NCBI GenBank assembly: GCA_002840535.1
Contig: PHBH01000016.1
Location: 31,939 to 95,938, forward strand
DNA length: 64,000 nucleotides
From: Deltaproteobacteria bacterium HGW-Deltaproteobacteria-15
Lineage (GTDB): Bacteria > Desulfobacterota > DSM-4660 > Desulfatiglandales > HGW-15
Reading direction: 5' to 3'
Below are positions 30,312-39,369 of this stretch, piece by piece; the stretch's first letter is position 1; each line of letters opens with the position of its first letter. The notes under the pieces were generated by a model. That model searched no databases. It saw nothing but the letters and a program-made list of their open reading frames with translations, and was not told the DNA's origin. The position numbers were made by a program, and so were the translations under genes.

Positions 30312-31615
30312 ACCCCATTACAGTCGGAATTCTCGGCAGCATCATGCTGCTCGTTCTTCTCTTCCTCGGGATGCCCATCGCGTTCGTCATGATGTTCGTG
30401 GGATTCCTCGGCATCGGTTATCTGGCTTCTTTCAGCGCTGCGCTGCCGGTTGTGGCCAACACCGTGTATGAGACGGCCTCATATTATCCATATACCATTA
30501 TCCCCCTATTCATCCTGATGGGGGCGTTTGCCGGAAGCGCGGGAATTACTGCGAAGCTCTACCAGTCTTTTGACAAGTGGTTCAGGAGGCTGCCGGGCGG
30601 ACTGGGGATCGCGACCATAGCGGCATGCGCCTGCTTCGGCGCTTTGAGCGGGTCCTCGGTTGCAGCGGCAGCCGCGATGGGAACCATCGCCATTCCTGAG
30701 ATGAGACGGTTCAAGTACGATCCTGCCCTGGCTGTGGGCGTTGTGGCAGCGGGCGGGACTCTCAGCTTCATGATCCCTCCTTCTCTCGGGTTCGTGGTTT
30801 ACGGCATGCTGACGGAGCAGTCCATCGGAAAGCTTCTGGTCTCAGGCATTATTCCCGGCGCGGTCCTCGCCTTGGCCTTCGTATCGGTCATAATCATCAA
30901 GGTGAAGCTGAACCCCGATCTCGCGCCGGTCACTCCCGGAAGTATAAGCCGGAGGGAAAAAATCCGCGCCTTTGGAGGGGTTTGGGAGACCCTGCTGGTC
31001 TTCCTCATTGTCATGGGCGGAATCTATCTCGGCTACGTCAACCCCACGGAGGCGGGGGCGATCGGCGCCATGGCCCTGCTTCTGATAGTGCTCGGAAAGA
31101 TGAAGCTGACCTGGAAAAGCCTCTCCGCGGCTCTTCTTGAAGCCGCCAGGATTTCGATCCTGGTGCTCTTTCTGGTTGCCGGCGCGAATGTCTTCAGCTA
31201 TTTTCTTGCGCTCTCAACCATTCCCACAAGTGTTTCCTCGTGGCTGGCAGCGCTCGGAGTCTCCCCCTATCTCGTGCTTGTCATCATTGTCGTAATCTAT
31301 CTGGTTCTCGGATGCTTCCTGGACGCCATCTCCATGATGGTCCTCACCATGCCGGTCATTTTCCCGGTCATCAAGGCACTCGGTTTCGATCCCCTCTGGT
31401 TCGGGGTGATATGCGTGATCATGATGGAGGCGGGTCTCATCACCCCACCGGTGGGACTCAATGTCTATACCCTTGCGGGTGTGGTCAAAGACGTGCCCAT
31501 GACGACGATTTTCAGGGGGGCATATCCTTTTCTTTTTGCCATTTTCGTGGTCACCTTTTTCATCACGGTTTTCCCGTCCATATGTCTTTACCTTCCGTCG
31601 CTGATGGGGAGATAA
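30308..31615 (+). CDS. dctM: TRAP transporter large membrane subunit (DctM family)
   Basis: 435 residues from a GTG overlapping the DctQ stop. About 12 hydrophobic segments with typical DctM blocks: GMPIAFVMMFVG, YPYTIIPLFILMGAFAGSAGI, ACACFGALSGSSVAAAAAMG, LSFMIPPSLGFVVYGMLTEQSIGKL, GYVNPTEAGAIGA and LITPPVGLNVY. It couples sodium entry to uptake of the DctP-bound substrate. It closes the run of genes that begins at 17,998. Confidence 0.93.
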   Translation: MNPITVGILGSIMLLVLLFLGMPIAFVMMFVGFLGIGYLASFSAALPVVANTVYETASYYPYTIIPLFILMGAFAGSAGITAKLYQSFDKWFRRLPGGLGIATIAACACFGALSGSSVAAAAAMGTIAIPEMRRFKYDPALAVGVVAAGGTLSFMIPPSLGFVVYGMLTEQSIGKLLVSGIIPGAVLALAFVSVIIIKVKLNPDLAPVTPGSISRREKIRAFGGVWETLLVFLIVMGGIYLGYVNPTEAGAIGAMALLLIVLGKMKLTWKSLSAALLEAARISILVLFLVAGANVFSYFLALSTIPTSVSSWLAALGVSPYLVLVIIVVIYLVLGCFLDAISMMVLTMPVIFPVIKALGFDPLWFGVICVIMMEAGLITPPVGLNVYTLAGVVKDVPMTTIFRGAYPFLFAIFVVTFFITVFPSICLYLPSLMGR

Positions 31616-31656
31616 GGGAAACCGCCTGTTATCGGCACAACCCAAATTGAGGCACA

Positions 31657-31672
31657 TGCCCGGATCCGGGCA
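31657..31672. repeat. 16-bp perfect palindrome downstream of the TRAP operon
   Basis: TGCCCGGATCCGGGCA is self-complementary without a loop, 41 bases after the DctM stop. It may be a processing or terminator-like structure or an operator; no T-run follows. Confidence 0.35.
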
Positions 31673-31779
31673 GTTGACCTTCTCTTGCCAGTAACTATTT
31701 TTATCAGCGGGAACCAAGATGCACAGATTCCCAGGTCATTTGGAAGGGTCGAAATGACACGAAAGGGCAGGGAAACGAA

Positions 31780-32253
31780 ATGGCAGGGAAAATGAGTCGC
31801 AAAGGGATGATGACACGAGGACGGCTTGACCGTATTGCATTGGTTGCCTGGGCCGCAATTCTGCTGCTTTTCGCGGGGTGTGGCGGGGTGATGAATCTCG
31901 AAAGAACCACGCAGTTTGACTCCAGCAAGACCTTTCAGTCGGTCGTCGTCCTTCCCACCTATGGCGGCAACCCCGATTGTAACAAGGAGTTTTGCGCAGT
32001 TCTCTTCACGGACCGGAACGCAGGCCTATATGTTCCGAGAGTCGAATCGAGGGGTCCCGGTGCTCCCCGGAACTACGATCTGAGCGGCCTGTGGGCGTAC
32101 CACGTCAGCGACGGGAGCCTCCTGTTTGCCGCCCCCGGCTCTAACCCGACGGAATACGGGTCAGGGACCGGTGCTGTCCGCATAGAGTTTCAGACCGGAA
32201 TAGGACCGGCACAAGACCGTCGCGAAACCGGCGGTGGTTTCAGGGGCAATTAA
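31780..32253 (+). CDS. Predicted lipoprotein, unknown function
   Basis: 157 residues. A basic N-region precedes ALVAWAAILLLFAGC, a lipobox with Cys34, followed by GGVMNLERTTQFDSSKTFQSVVVLPTYGG. The N-region is long, so a start at 31807 or 31810 is possible. The mature domain shows strands but no known motif. Its stop abuts the stop of the convergent SprT-like gene with no intervening bases, so no terminator fits between them. Confidence 0.6.
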   Translation: MAGKMSRKGMMTRGRLDRIALVAWAAILLLFAGCGGVMNLERTTQFDSSKTFQSVVVLPTYGGNPDCNKEFCAVLFTDRNAGLYVPRVESRGPGAPRNYDLSGLWAYHVSDGSLLFAAPGSNPTEYGSGTGAVRIEFQTGIGPAQDRRETGGGFRGN

Positions 32254-33396
32254 TTACCGCTTTGCCGGATGTACCTGTAAAGGCAGCATCCGCTTTCCCT
32301 CTGCGCGGCCCTGCTCCTCTATTCCCTTGTAGATGACAAGGTTCCTCCCGATTTTCATTCCGTCCCGTCGGACCCTTTCGTCCCTCCTCACCCGCCGGCC
32401 CCTTATTTTTCTTAGATGGGGATAACGGTAGGCAATTTCTCTTTCCAGCTCTTTGTCCTCTACCTTCATGAGCGAGAGATTTTCCTCCCGGTGTGTTTCT
32501 ATCTTCGCCTTCTCTTCGAGCCTGTTCCTGAACCCATCCAGGACCCCGACAGCGAAGTCGCTTTTTCGACGGCCGTTGATTCCGGAACGCTTTGCATATT
32601 CCTTCCACTGTCCATCGATGTACTGCAAAACAAAATCATGGACGTAACGTGCTATTTTGACATTCTGGATTCTGCCGGTGATTTCCAGAACCGTGCCCAT
32701 CCTTGCCTTGTCCAGAACAAAGGCGGGGACCCAGATAGAGCATACAAAGTAAAAGTCCTGCAGGAGATTCGACAGGCGGTAGTGTTCACGACCATGGCGC
32801 AGGCAGGGTTTGCCTACAAAGACACTGATCAGTTCGTCGCGATCGGGCCCGGTGGTGAAGTCAACCTGATGCTTCCTGATCAGCTCGTGGGCCTTGTTCA
32901 TTGCCGCCTCTGCCTCGAACCGGTTCGCGCTCTGTGCAAGGGACATCAACTTCCTGATCCTGGCAAGAACCCCCCCCGGCTGTCGCTGGGGACCGTCTGA
33001 AAGCTTTTCGTCGAGAAGCGGGTACCCGGCCGACGCCCTGGGGTTCGCCCTCAGCAGGTGACACGCCCTCTTGAAGCTCGGCCCGTGATCCGCTTCATTC
33101 CAGGCCTGAAAAACCTGATCTGAAAACTGGTGGGCCATTTCGTGGAGGAGGACATTGCGGACCGCATCCCAGGAGTGATTGCGGATGAGGTCTCTGCTGA
33201 GGGAGATTTCCCTTCGCTCCGATGCCCAGGTTCCCCACTTCCCCTTCAGCCCGCGAATCGCAAAGAGAGGTCTTAGAAACCCCTTCCTTTCGGAGGTTTT
33301 CAGTTGTCCGGCCGCCGTTTCCCACTCACAGCAAAGACCATGAAGAACCAGCCGTTCCATTTCCTCTTCGGTCATCTCTTTCCCCGTCTGCAGCAT
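32254..33396 (-). CDS. SprT-like zinc metalloprotease domain fused to DUF2786
   Basis: 380 residues; an alternative start at 33375 has a better ribosome site (GGGGAAAGAG). The N-terminal domain carries HEMAHQF (about 85-91), the HExxH-type zinc motif of SprT-like proteases. Around 143-182 follows DUF2786 (ARIRKLMSLAQSANRFEAEAA, AHELIRKH). A long basic C-terminal part (RGRRVRRDERVRRDG) may bind nucleic acid. SprT/SPRTN proteins cleave DNA-protein crosslinks; whether this fusion does so is unknown. No operon partner. Confidence 0.8.
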   Translation of the reverse strand: MLQTGKEMTEEEMERLVLHGLCCEWETAAGQLKTSERKGFLRPLFAIRGLKGKWGTWASERREISLSRDLIRNHSWDAVRNVLLHEMAHQFSDQVFQAWNEADHGPSFKRACHLLRANPRASAGYPLLDEKLSDGPQRQPGGVLARIRKLMSLAQSANRFEAEAAMNKAHELIRKHQVDFTTGPDRDELISVFVGKPCLRHGREHYRLSNLLQDFYFVCSIWVPAFVLDKARMGTVLEITGRIQNVKIARYVHDFVLQYIDGQWKEYAKRSGINGRRKSDFAVGVLDGFRNRLEEKAKIETHREENLSLMKVEDKELEREIAYRYPHLRKIRGRRVRRDERVRRDGMKIGRNLVIYKGIEEQGRAEGKRMLPLQVHPAKR

Positions 33397-33647
33397 TGCG
33401 TGGGATTATTACCACGAAATGGATTGCGCGCAAATCTTCTTTCATTCGCTCCTGCGCAGAGAAAGGTAGCAGCAGGCAGTACGCAGTAGGCAGAGATCTC
33501 CGATGCAGGTCGGCAAAAGATTTAGTGGGGCTGCATCGAAGCTTCAATTGTGGTTGCGGTTGACATTGCCCAATGCGCATGCTTTGTTATGAACTACGTC
33601 CGTCTAGCAGAAGGACACGAACGCAACGAGGAGGCGCCCCCAAGACG

Positions 33648-35333
33648 ATGAGCCAGGAAGCCAATAAAGTGATCTATTCCATGGTCCGCGTGAGCCGGTA
33701 TCATAACAAGAAGCCCGTTCTCAAAGACATTTCGCTCTCCTACTATTACGGAGCAAAAATCGGGGTTCTCGGCCTGAACGGCGCAGGCAAAAGCACCCTG
33801 CTGCGGATCATTGCGGGGGTGGATAAGGAGTTCAACGGGGAGACCATCCTCTCTCCGGGCTATACCATCGGGTTTCTCGAACAGGAGCCCCGGCTGGACG
33901 ACTCCAAGACGGTCAAGGAGAATGTGGAAGAGGGAGTACGGGAAGCGGTGGCGCTTGTGGAGGAATTCAACCGCATCAATGAAAAATTTGCGGAACCCAT
34001 GTCCGAGAAGGAGATGGATAAACTCATCGAGCGACAAGGGGAGGTCCAGGAGAAAATCGATGCATTGGATGCGTGGGACCTGGACTCCAGGCTGGAGATG
34101 GCCATGGATGCCCTGCGCTGCCCCCCTTCCGATACCCCTGTAAAGATTCTCTCGGGCGGCGAGAGACGGCGTGTCGCCCTTTGCAGGCTCCTTCTCCAGA
34201 AACCCGACATCCTGCTCCTGGATGAACCTACAAACCATCTGGATGCCGAATCGGTGGCCTGGGTAGAACGCCACCTCCGGCAATATCCGGGCACCGTCAT
34301 AGCGGTCACCCACGACCGGTATTTTCTGGACAACGTGGCGGAATGGATTCTTGAGCTCGACAGGGGCGAGGGGATTCCCTGGAAGGGCAATTACTCCTCC
34401 TGGCTCGAGCAGAAGGAGAGCAGGCTGGCAAAGGAGGAAAAGGCGGAAAGCAAGCGGAGGAAGACGCTCCAGCGTGAGCTTGAATGGATCAGGATGTCGC
34501 CTAAAGGACGCCATGCCAAATCAAAGGCCCGCATCAGCGCGTATGAGTCTCTTCTGGTCCAGGAAGGGGAAAAAAGGGAAAAGGAACTGGAGATCTATAT
34601 CCCGCCCGGACCACGCCTGGGCGATATGGTCATAGAGGCTCAACATCTTCACAAGGGCTATGGGGACAGGCTCCTGATCGATGACTTCAGTTTTTCGCTT
34701 CCGCCGGGAGGCATTGTCGGTGTAATCGGCCCGAACGGCGCAGGGAAGAGCACCCTGCTCAAGATGCTGACAAGCCAGGAGGAGCCCACCTCCGGCACGA
34801 TCCGCTTCGGGGAGACCGTAAAAATGGCCTATGTGGATCAGAGCCGGGATGTTCTCGATCCTGAGAAGAGCATCTGGCAGGTAATATCCGAGGGGCATGA
34901 TACGATCGAAATGGGCAATCGAACCGTCAACTCTCGCGCCTATGTGGCCCGCTTCAATTTCTCCGGAACGGATCAGGAAAAGAAGGTTGGAACCCTCTCC
35001 GGGGGAGAAAGAAACAGGGTGCACCTGGCCCGGATCCTGAAAGCGGGCGCCAATGTGCTCCTTCTGGACGAGCCGACCAATGATCTTGACGTCAGCACAT
35101 TGCGTGCCCTCGAGGAGGCGCTCCAGAACTTCGGCGGCTGCGCATTGGTGGTCAGTCACGACCGATGGTTTCTGGACAGAATCGTAACCCACATTCTCGC
35201 GTTTGAGGGAGAAAGCAAGGCAGTCTGGTTTGACGGCAACTATTCCGAGTACGATGCCGATCGGAGAGCGCGTTTGGGTGAGGCGGCGACCCAGCCGCAT
35301 CGCATCAAGTACCGGAGGCTGACCCGGCCTTAG
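33648..35333 (+). CDS. ettA: ABC-F translation factor, energy-dependent translational throttle A
   Basis: 561 residues from the ATG at 33648, close to E. coli EttA (555). Two ATP cassettes: Walker A GLNGAGKST and GPNGAGKST, signatures LSGGERRRVALCRLL and LSGGERNRVHLARIL, Walker B LLLDEPTNHLDAESVAWVERHL and LLLDEPTNDLD. A charged linker (EEKAESKRRKTLQRELEWIRMSPKGRHAKSKARI) holds the P-site tRNA-interaction motif. The protein sits in the ribosomal E site and gates the first peptide bond according to ATP level. The frame is open 75 bases upstream, but the N-terminus fits the family from MSQEANKVIYSMVRVS. Confidence 0.93.
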   Translation: MSQEANKVIYSMVRVSRYHNKKPVLKDISLSYYYGAKIGVLGLNGAGKSTLLRIIAGVDKEFNGETILSPGYTIGFLEQEPRLDDSKTVKENVEEGVREAVALVEEFNRINEKFAEPMSEKEMDKLIERQGEVQEKIDALDAWDLDSRLEMAMDALRCPPSDTPVKILSGGERRRVALCRLLLQKPDILLLDEPTNHLDAESVAWVERHLRQYPGTVIAVTHDRYFLDNVAEWILELDRGEGIPWKGNYSSWLEQKESRLAKEEKAESKRRKTLQRELEWIRMSPKGRHAKSKARISAYESLLVQEGEKREKELEIYIPPGPRLGDMVIEAQHLHKGYGDRLLIDDFSFSLPPGGIVGVIGPNGAGKSTLLKMLTSQEEPTSGTIRFGETVKMAYVDQSRDVLDPEKSIWQVISEGHDTIEMGNRTVNSRAYVARFNFSGTDQEKKVGTLSGGERNRVHLARILKAGANVLLLDEPTNDLDVSTLRALEEALQNFGGCALVVSHDRWFLDRIVTHILAFEGESKAVWFDGNYSEYDADRRARLGEAATQPHRIKYRRLTRP

Positions 35334-35415
35334 ATTGCTCAAGGGATGGGGCTTTTCTTCAATTACAGTCTCTGGGCTTGGTCTTTCTATGACATCTCCG
35401 ACAAGATGACCGGTT

Positions 35416-35494
35416 GTAGGGTGGGTAGAGCGTAGCGAAGTCCATATCAAGGGTGTTCCGCATGATGGGTTTCGCCCCGCTCTACCCATCCTAC
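35416..35494. mobile_element. MITE-like palindromic element, copy B
   Basis: GTAGGGTGGGTAGAGCGTAG at the left and CCGCTCTACCCATCCTAC at the right are inverted ends about 79 bases apart, non-coding, between ettA and the VanZ-like gene. The gap 35334-35687 otherwise holds only the partial copy at 35622-35656. Confidence 0.7.
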
Positions 35495-35621
35495 TCCTGC
35501 TTCGGAGATGCCTTTTCCGGCAAGAAGGAATCGCAACCAGGAGGTTGCCCCCTACATACAAGGGTAAAACAGACGGGAATTTCAGGAGTGTGTGCAGAGT
35601 GACCCCATAGACGGATCGGTA

Positions 35622-35656
35622 GACCCCGGCAGGCTTTTAGCCGGGGGAAACCCATC
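35622..35656. mobile_element. Partial copy of the MITE-like element (inner hairpin)
   Basis: GACCCCGGCAGGCTTTTAGC followed by CGGGGGAAACCCATC matches the interior of copy C at 39382-39416 almost exactly, but lacks the GTAGG end on at least one side. Confidence 0.6.
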
Positions 35657-35687
35657 AATTCAACTGGTAGGAAATTGACAGAGGTGA

Positions 35688-36134
35688 ATGCGGAGCGTGA
35701 CCGGGAACTCGAAACTCTGGACAAGAATTGCCTATGCACTGCCTGCGCTGGCGGTTGCAGGGACCATATTCTATTTATCTTCTCTGGAGAAGATCGATCT
35801 TCCCTTGGGTGATGTCGAATACAGCGATCTTCTTCTTCACTGGGCGGCCTATTTTGTCTTCGGGATGACCCTCCTGTTTGCGGCCCGTCCCTCTGAGCGG
35901 CTGCGCGAGGAACCGGTATGGACTTATGCGGTAATCCTCGCAATCGGCATGGCATATGGGCTTTCCGACGAGATCCACCAGTTCTTCGTTCCGAACCGAT
36001 CCACCTCTCTTGCTGACTTTTTCGCCGATACGCTCGGGGTTGCGGCCGCTATTTCGGCAAGGCATCTGATGTGGAAATACTTGAACCGCAGAATATCGAA
36101 TAACGAATATCGAATGCCGAAGGAAGAGCCGTGA
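35688..36134 (+). CDS. VanZ-like small membrane protein
   Basis: 148 residues with four predicted transmembrane helices. The VanZ signature is YGLSDEIHQFFVPNRSTSLADFFADTLG (about 96-123), where the Glu-His-Gln and Arg-x-x-x-x-D residues are conserved. Family members influence glycopeptide or lipid II-related resistance or have no known role in Gram-negatives. The last ~15 residues (RRISNNEYRMPKEEP) are encoded by a dispersed AATATCGAATAACGAATATCG repeat. The original C-terminus was probably replaced or extended by repeat insertion. Confidence 0.8.
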   Translation: MRSVTGNSKLWTRIAYALPALAVAGTIFYLSSLEKIDLPLGDVEYSDLLLHWAAYFVFGMTLLFAARPSERLREEPVWTYAVILAIGMAYGLSDEIHQFFVPNRSTSLADFFADTLGVAAAISARHLMWKYLNRRISNNEYRMPKEEP

Positions 36135-36213
36135 TCCGTAAGTCGTAACACATGATGGTGAGAATCTTTACTTCATCATTCTGCGGTTCGGTGTTCGATA
36201 TTCGATATTCTCT
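36088..36213. repeat. Inverted GAATATCGAA dispersed repeats
   Basis: CAGAATATCGAATAACGAAT and the rest of the left arm (36088-36122) are mirrored by GTTCGATATTCGATATTC at 36190-36211. The left arm lies inside the end of the VanZ-like gene. Confidence 0.65.
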
Positions 36214-36215
36214 TT

Positions 36216-39131
36216 TTACAGCAGCTTCACCACCTGCATTTCTCCGGTCCGTGTGGACGCATATTCATCGATTCCCTTCGAAGAGCCCAGAATCTTTACA
36301 ATGCCGCCGTCCCGGGCCTGCCGGAGATAGCGGCCGAATGTTCTGAAATCCTCGAGACCGGTACCAAAAACCTGCTCCCTCATGACCTGTCTTTCCTGAT
36401 CCGTCTCACCCGAGAGATGGTATGCCATGGAGGTGTAGCCTTTTGCGTCCGGCAGCTGGTACTGATCAATATCGCCGATTGCACCGATTACGGCCTTCGT
36501 GAGTTCCTCTTCCCGGATTTCCAGGTTCTCCAGGAAATCAGCCGTCCGGTCGAATACTTCAAGAGTTCGTTCCAGATTCGGATCTCTGTACGAAACAAAG
36601 GTGAGAATGCCGCTCAACCGGTCGAACATGCAGAATGCGCCGTACGCGCCTCCCTGCACCCGAACCCGGTCCCATAGCCAGGCATTCCGCACATATCGGG
36701 TGACCACCCGGGCCGAGCCATGATAGCGATATCCTCTGCCGTAGAGATCGACCCCTTTCCCCACGTAGTTGACATGGGCCGGAATAGTGAGTCCCTCGAA
36801 AGGGGCGTCCCGTTCCAGACTCCACTGTTCCACGATTACCGGAGATGCAGGAAGGTCCCCGAGGAACCTGCGGATGTCAGGCTCCAGGATGCGCCATCCC
36901 TCCTCATCCAACGTCACGTTCGCCAGCACATTCCGGCCGCTGAGAAGAAGAGACCTCAGCCTTTCCAGGTCCGCCAATACTCCCGGCCATCCGGAATCTA
37001 TCCTTCCTGCCAGATCCCTGAGGAAAAAGAGCTGGCTCACCCCTTTCATCTGCTCTGCAACCCACCCCGACTCATCAAATTGGGACCGAAGCCGCATATT
37101 GACGATCTGATGCCCTGAAGGGATCAGCTTCTGTTCCATTCTGGCCTTGGCTTCAAGGACCATCTGCCTGAATCGTTCCCTGTTATCGAGCCGCACCTTC
37201 AACAGCACGTCACGGAGGATGCTCAGGAGTTCCTCTGACTGGTTCAGCATTGACTTGGCCCGCAGAAAAAGCCAGGCTGCGCTCTTATCGGCCCCCTTGG
37301 CCGCCGAGGAAAAAATGTTGGGAGAGATCCCGCCGGTCTTTCGGCTGATCCTTTGAGTGAGGGCGACATAATCTTCTTCTTCCGTGCCCATCTCCAGGAG
37401 AGCCCTGCCGAATAGAGGGACATACGGCAAGAGTTCCTGTGGAAGGACTCGAAGGTTGAATCCGAGATCGAGATAAACAATCCCGCTGGTGAAAAGGTCA
37501 TGATAGAGGATTTCCGCTTCGCCTTCGCGCAGGAATGAAACCGGGATGCATTTGTTGTACCTGTCGAGATCGGTGATTTTCAGAGAGGGGATGGATGCAA
37601 GCATCTCCGGGGGATCAGGCCTCTCCTGCATCTCTTTCAGCCTTGCGGCGTTGGCTCCCACCTCTTCCAATTGGGAAGGGGTCATGGATTCCCTGACCGC
37701 TTTGAGACGGGCCCGCTCGGCCTCTTCCTCTTCTTTCGCCGTTTCGAGGTCCGGCTTCAGCAGAACCAGAGCCCGGTGCGGGTTCTGGAGAAGAAAACGT
37801 TCTATCAATCCCTCGAAGAACCGCTTCTCCCGGGCGATTACACCCTTTACCCTTTCGAGGGGTTCTTCAAAAGCTATGAGTGCCAGGGGATCACCCTCGT
37901 AGAGCCAGGTGGTGAGTGCCCGGAGCATGAGACCAAGCCCTCTTGGGTAGCTTCCGGTATTGTTTTCCCGAAGGGCGAATTCAATGCTGTTTACCGCGGC
38001 CTCGATGGTCAGAGGATCGATTCCGTCCTTTGCGAGACCGCCAAGGGTTCCGAAGATCAGTTCACCGATCCTGTCCGCGTTTTCCGGATCAATTCCCTTG
38101 AGACCCGTGGAGAAATACATCTGGCGGATTTCCGCATCGAGCCCTTGTCCGGCCAGATCTTCGCCGTATTTGGAATCGATCAGGGCTTTTCGCAGAGGAG
38201 AGCCGGGCATGCCCAGGAGGATGTACTCGAGCATGTGGAGGGACAGGTTCATCTGTGTATCCGTAGTATCCCCGAGAAGCCAGTTGAGGGTGACCATACC
38301 CTTCTGCCCCTGCCGTTCGTCTCCTGCGGCAAACTTGCGAACCAAACGCACCGGCTTGTCGAAGAGGGGCTGCAGGGTTATGTTTGACTCCGGTTCGATT
38401 CTTTCGAAGTCGCGAAGATAGGAGTCGACAAAGCTCAGCCTTCTTTGAGGATCGTCGTCCCCGTAAAAGAAGATCCTGGCGTTCGACGGGTGATAATACT
38501 TCCGATGAAATTCCCGAAACTGCTCGTAGGTAAGGGTGGGAATCTGCCGGGGGTCACCTCCTGCATCCAGTCCGTATGTGTTTGCAGGAAAAACAGCGCG
38601 CCGTGAGTATTCGGCGATAAGGCTGTCAGGAGAGGAATACACCCCTTTCATCTCACTGAAGACCACACCCTTGTAGGTCAACCTGTTCCCGGCATCGTCC
38701 GGTTCCAGATGCCAGCCCTCCTGTTGGAAGATGAACGGCGTGATCCTGGGATAAAAGACCGCGTCCATGTATACGTCTATCAGGTTGTACAAATCCTGGA
38801 TATTCTGGCTTGCCACCGGGTAACATGTCTTGTCGGGGTAGGTCATGGCATTGAGAAAGGTCTGAACGGAACTTTTCAGGAGCTCCACAAAAGGCTCCTT
38901 GGCAGGATACTTGCGGGAACCGCACAAGACCGAGTGCTCCAGGATGTGAGGCAACCCGGTGGAATCCGAAGGGGGAGTGCGAAAGGAGATGCCGAAAACC
39001 TTATTCTCATCATCATTTGTCAGGGAAAGAAGCTCCGCCCCTGTCTTGATGTGCCGGTACAACTCGGCCCTGGTCTTAATTTCCGGAATGTCCTGCACCC
39101 GCGAACGCTCAAACCCATGAACTTCAGCCAT
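36216..39131 (-). CDS. M16C zinc peptidase (presequence protease PreP/Cym1-like)
   Basis: 971 residues, the full length of the family, with CAGGAGAG before the ATG. The inverted zinc motif HILEH (His62, Glu65, His66) is followed by SVLCGSRKYPAKEPFVELLKSSVQTFLNAMTYPDKTCYPVAS, a very conserved PreP block. Further family parts are YYHPSNARIFFYGD and, near the C-terminus, RVQGGAYGAFCMFD and LTFVSYRDPNL. PreP-type enzymes form a closed chamber that degrades peptides of about 10-65 residues. No signal peptide is seen, so it is probably cytoplasmic. Transcribed alone. Confidence 0.93.
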   Translation of the reverse strand: MAEVHGFERSRVQDIPEIKTRAELYRHIKTGAELLSLTNDDENKVFGISFRTPPSDSTGLPHILEHSVLCGSRKYPAKEPFVELLKSSVQTFLNAMTYPDKTCYPVASQNIQDLYNLIDVYMDAVFYPRITPFIFQQEGWHLEPDDAGNRLTYKGVVFSEMKGVYSSPDSLIAEYSRRAVFPANTYGLDAGGDPRQIPTLTYEQFREFHRKYYHPSNARIFFYGDDDPQRRLSFVDSYLRDFERIEPESNITLQPLFDKPVRLVRKFAAGDERQGQKGMVTLNWLLGDTTDTQMNLSLHMLEYILLGMPGSPLRKALIDSKYGEDLAGQGLDAEIRQMYFSTGLKGIDPENADRIGELIFGTLGGLAKDGIDPLTIEAAVNSIEFALRENNTGSYPRGLGLMLRALTTWLYEGDPLALIAFEEPLERVKGVIAREKRFFEGLIERFLLQNPHRALVLLKPDLETAKEEEEAERARLKAVRESMTPSQLEEVGANAARLKEMQERPDPPEMLASIPSLKITDLDRYNKCIPVSFLREGEAEILYHDLFTSGIVYLDLGFNLRVLPQELLPYVPLFGRALLEMGTEEEDYVALTQRISRKTGGISPNIFSSAAKGADKSAAWLFLRAKSMLNQSEELLSILRDVLLKVRLDNRERFRQMVLEAKARMEQKLIPSGHQIVNMRLRSQFDESGWVAEQMKGVSQLFFLRDLAGRIDSGWPGVLADLERLRSLLLSGRNVLANVTLDEEGWRILEPDIRRFLGDLPASPVIVEQWSLERDAPFEGLTIPAHVNYVGKGVDLYGRGYRYHGSARVVTRYVRNAWLWDRVRVQGGAYGAFCMFDRLSGILTFVSYRDPNLERTLEVFDRTADFLENLEIREEELTKAVIGAIGDIDQYQLPDAKGYTSMAYHLSGETDQERQVMREQVFGTGLEDFRTFGRYLRQARDGGIVKILGSSKGIDEYASTRTGEMQVVKLL

Positions 39132-39229
39132 CTTTCTCTCCTGTGGTCAGAATTGCCGTAACACTCTGCTGCAGTGCATCCTACCATATATTCACTCGCG
39201 TTCTTCGTGGCAAGTATTCAAATGATGCA

Positions 39230-39290
39230 GGTACTACAGGATACAGGATGCAGGATACAGGATGCATAATCCAGGGTATAGATCTCTGCA
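39230..39290. repeat. ACAGGATGCAGGAT tandem short repeats
   Basis: CTACAGGATACAGGATGCAG and further GGATACAGGATGCAT units. A complementary run (CTGCATCTTGTATCTTGCAT) lies at 39540-39559 just before the Nudix gene end. Confidence 0.55.
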
Positions 39291-39369
39291 TTCCTGGATC
39301 TACCGCTTCCTCCGCCGCTGTTTCGGTTCAAATCCGAATTTTCAAATGACAGAGACTCAGCACTTAGGC

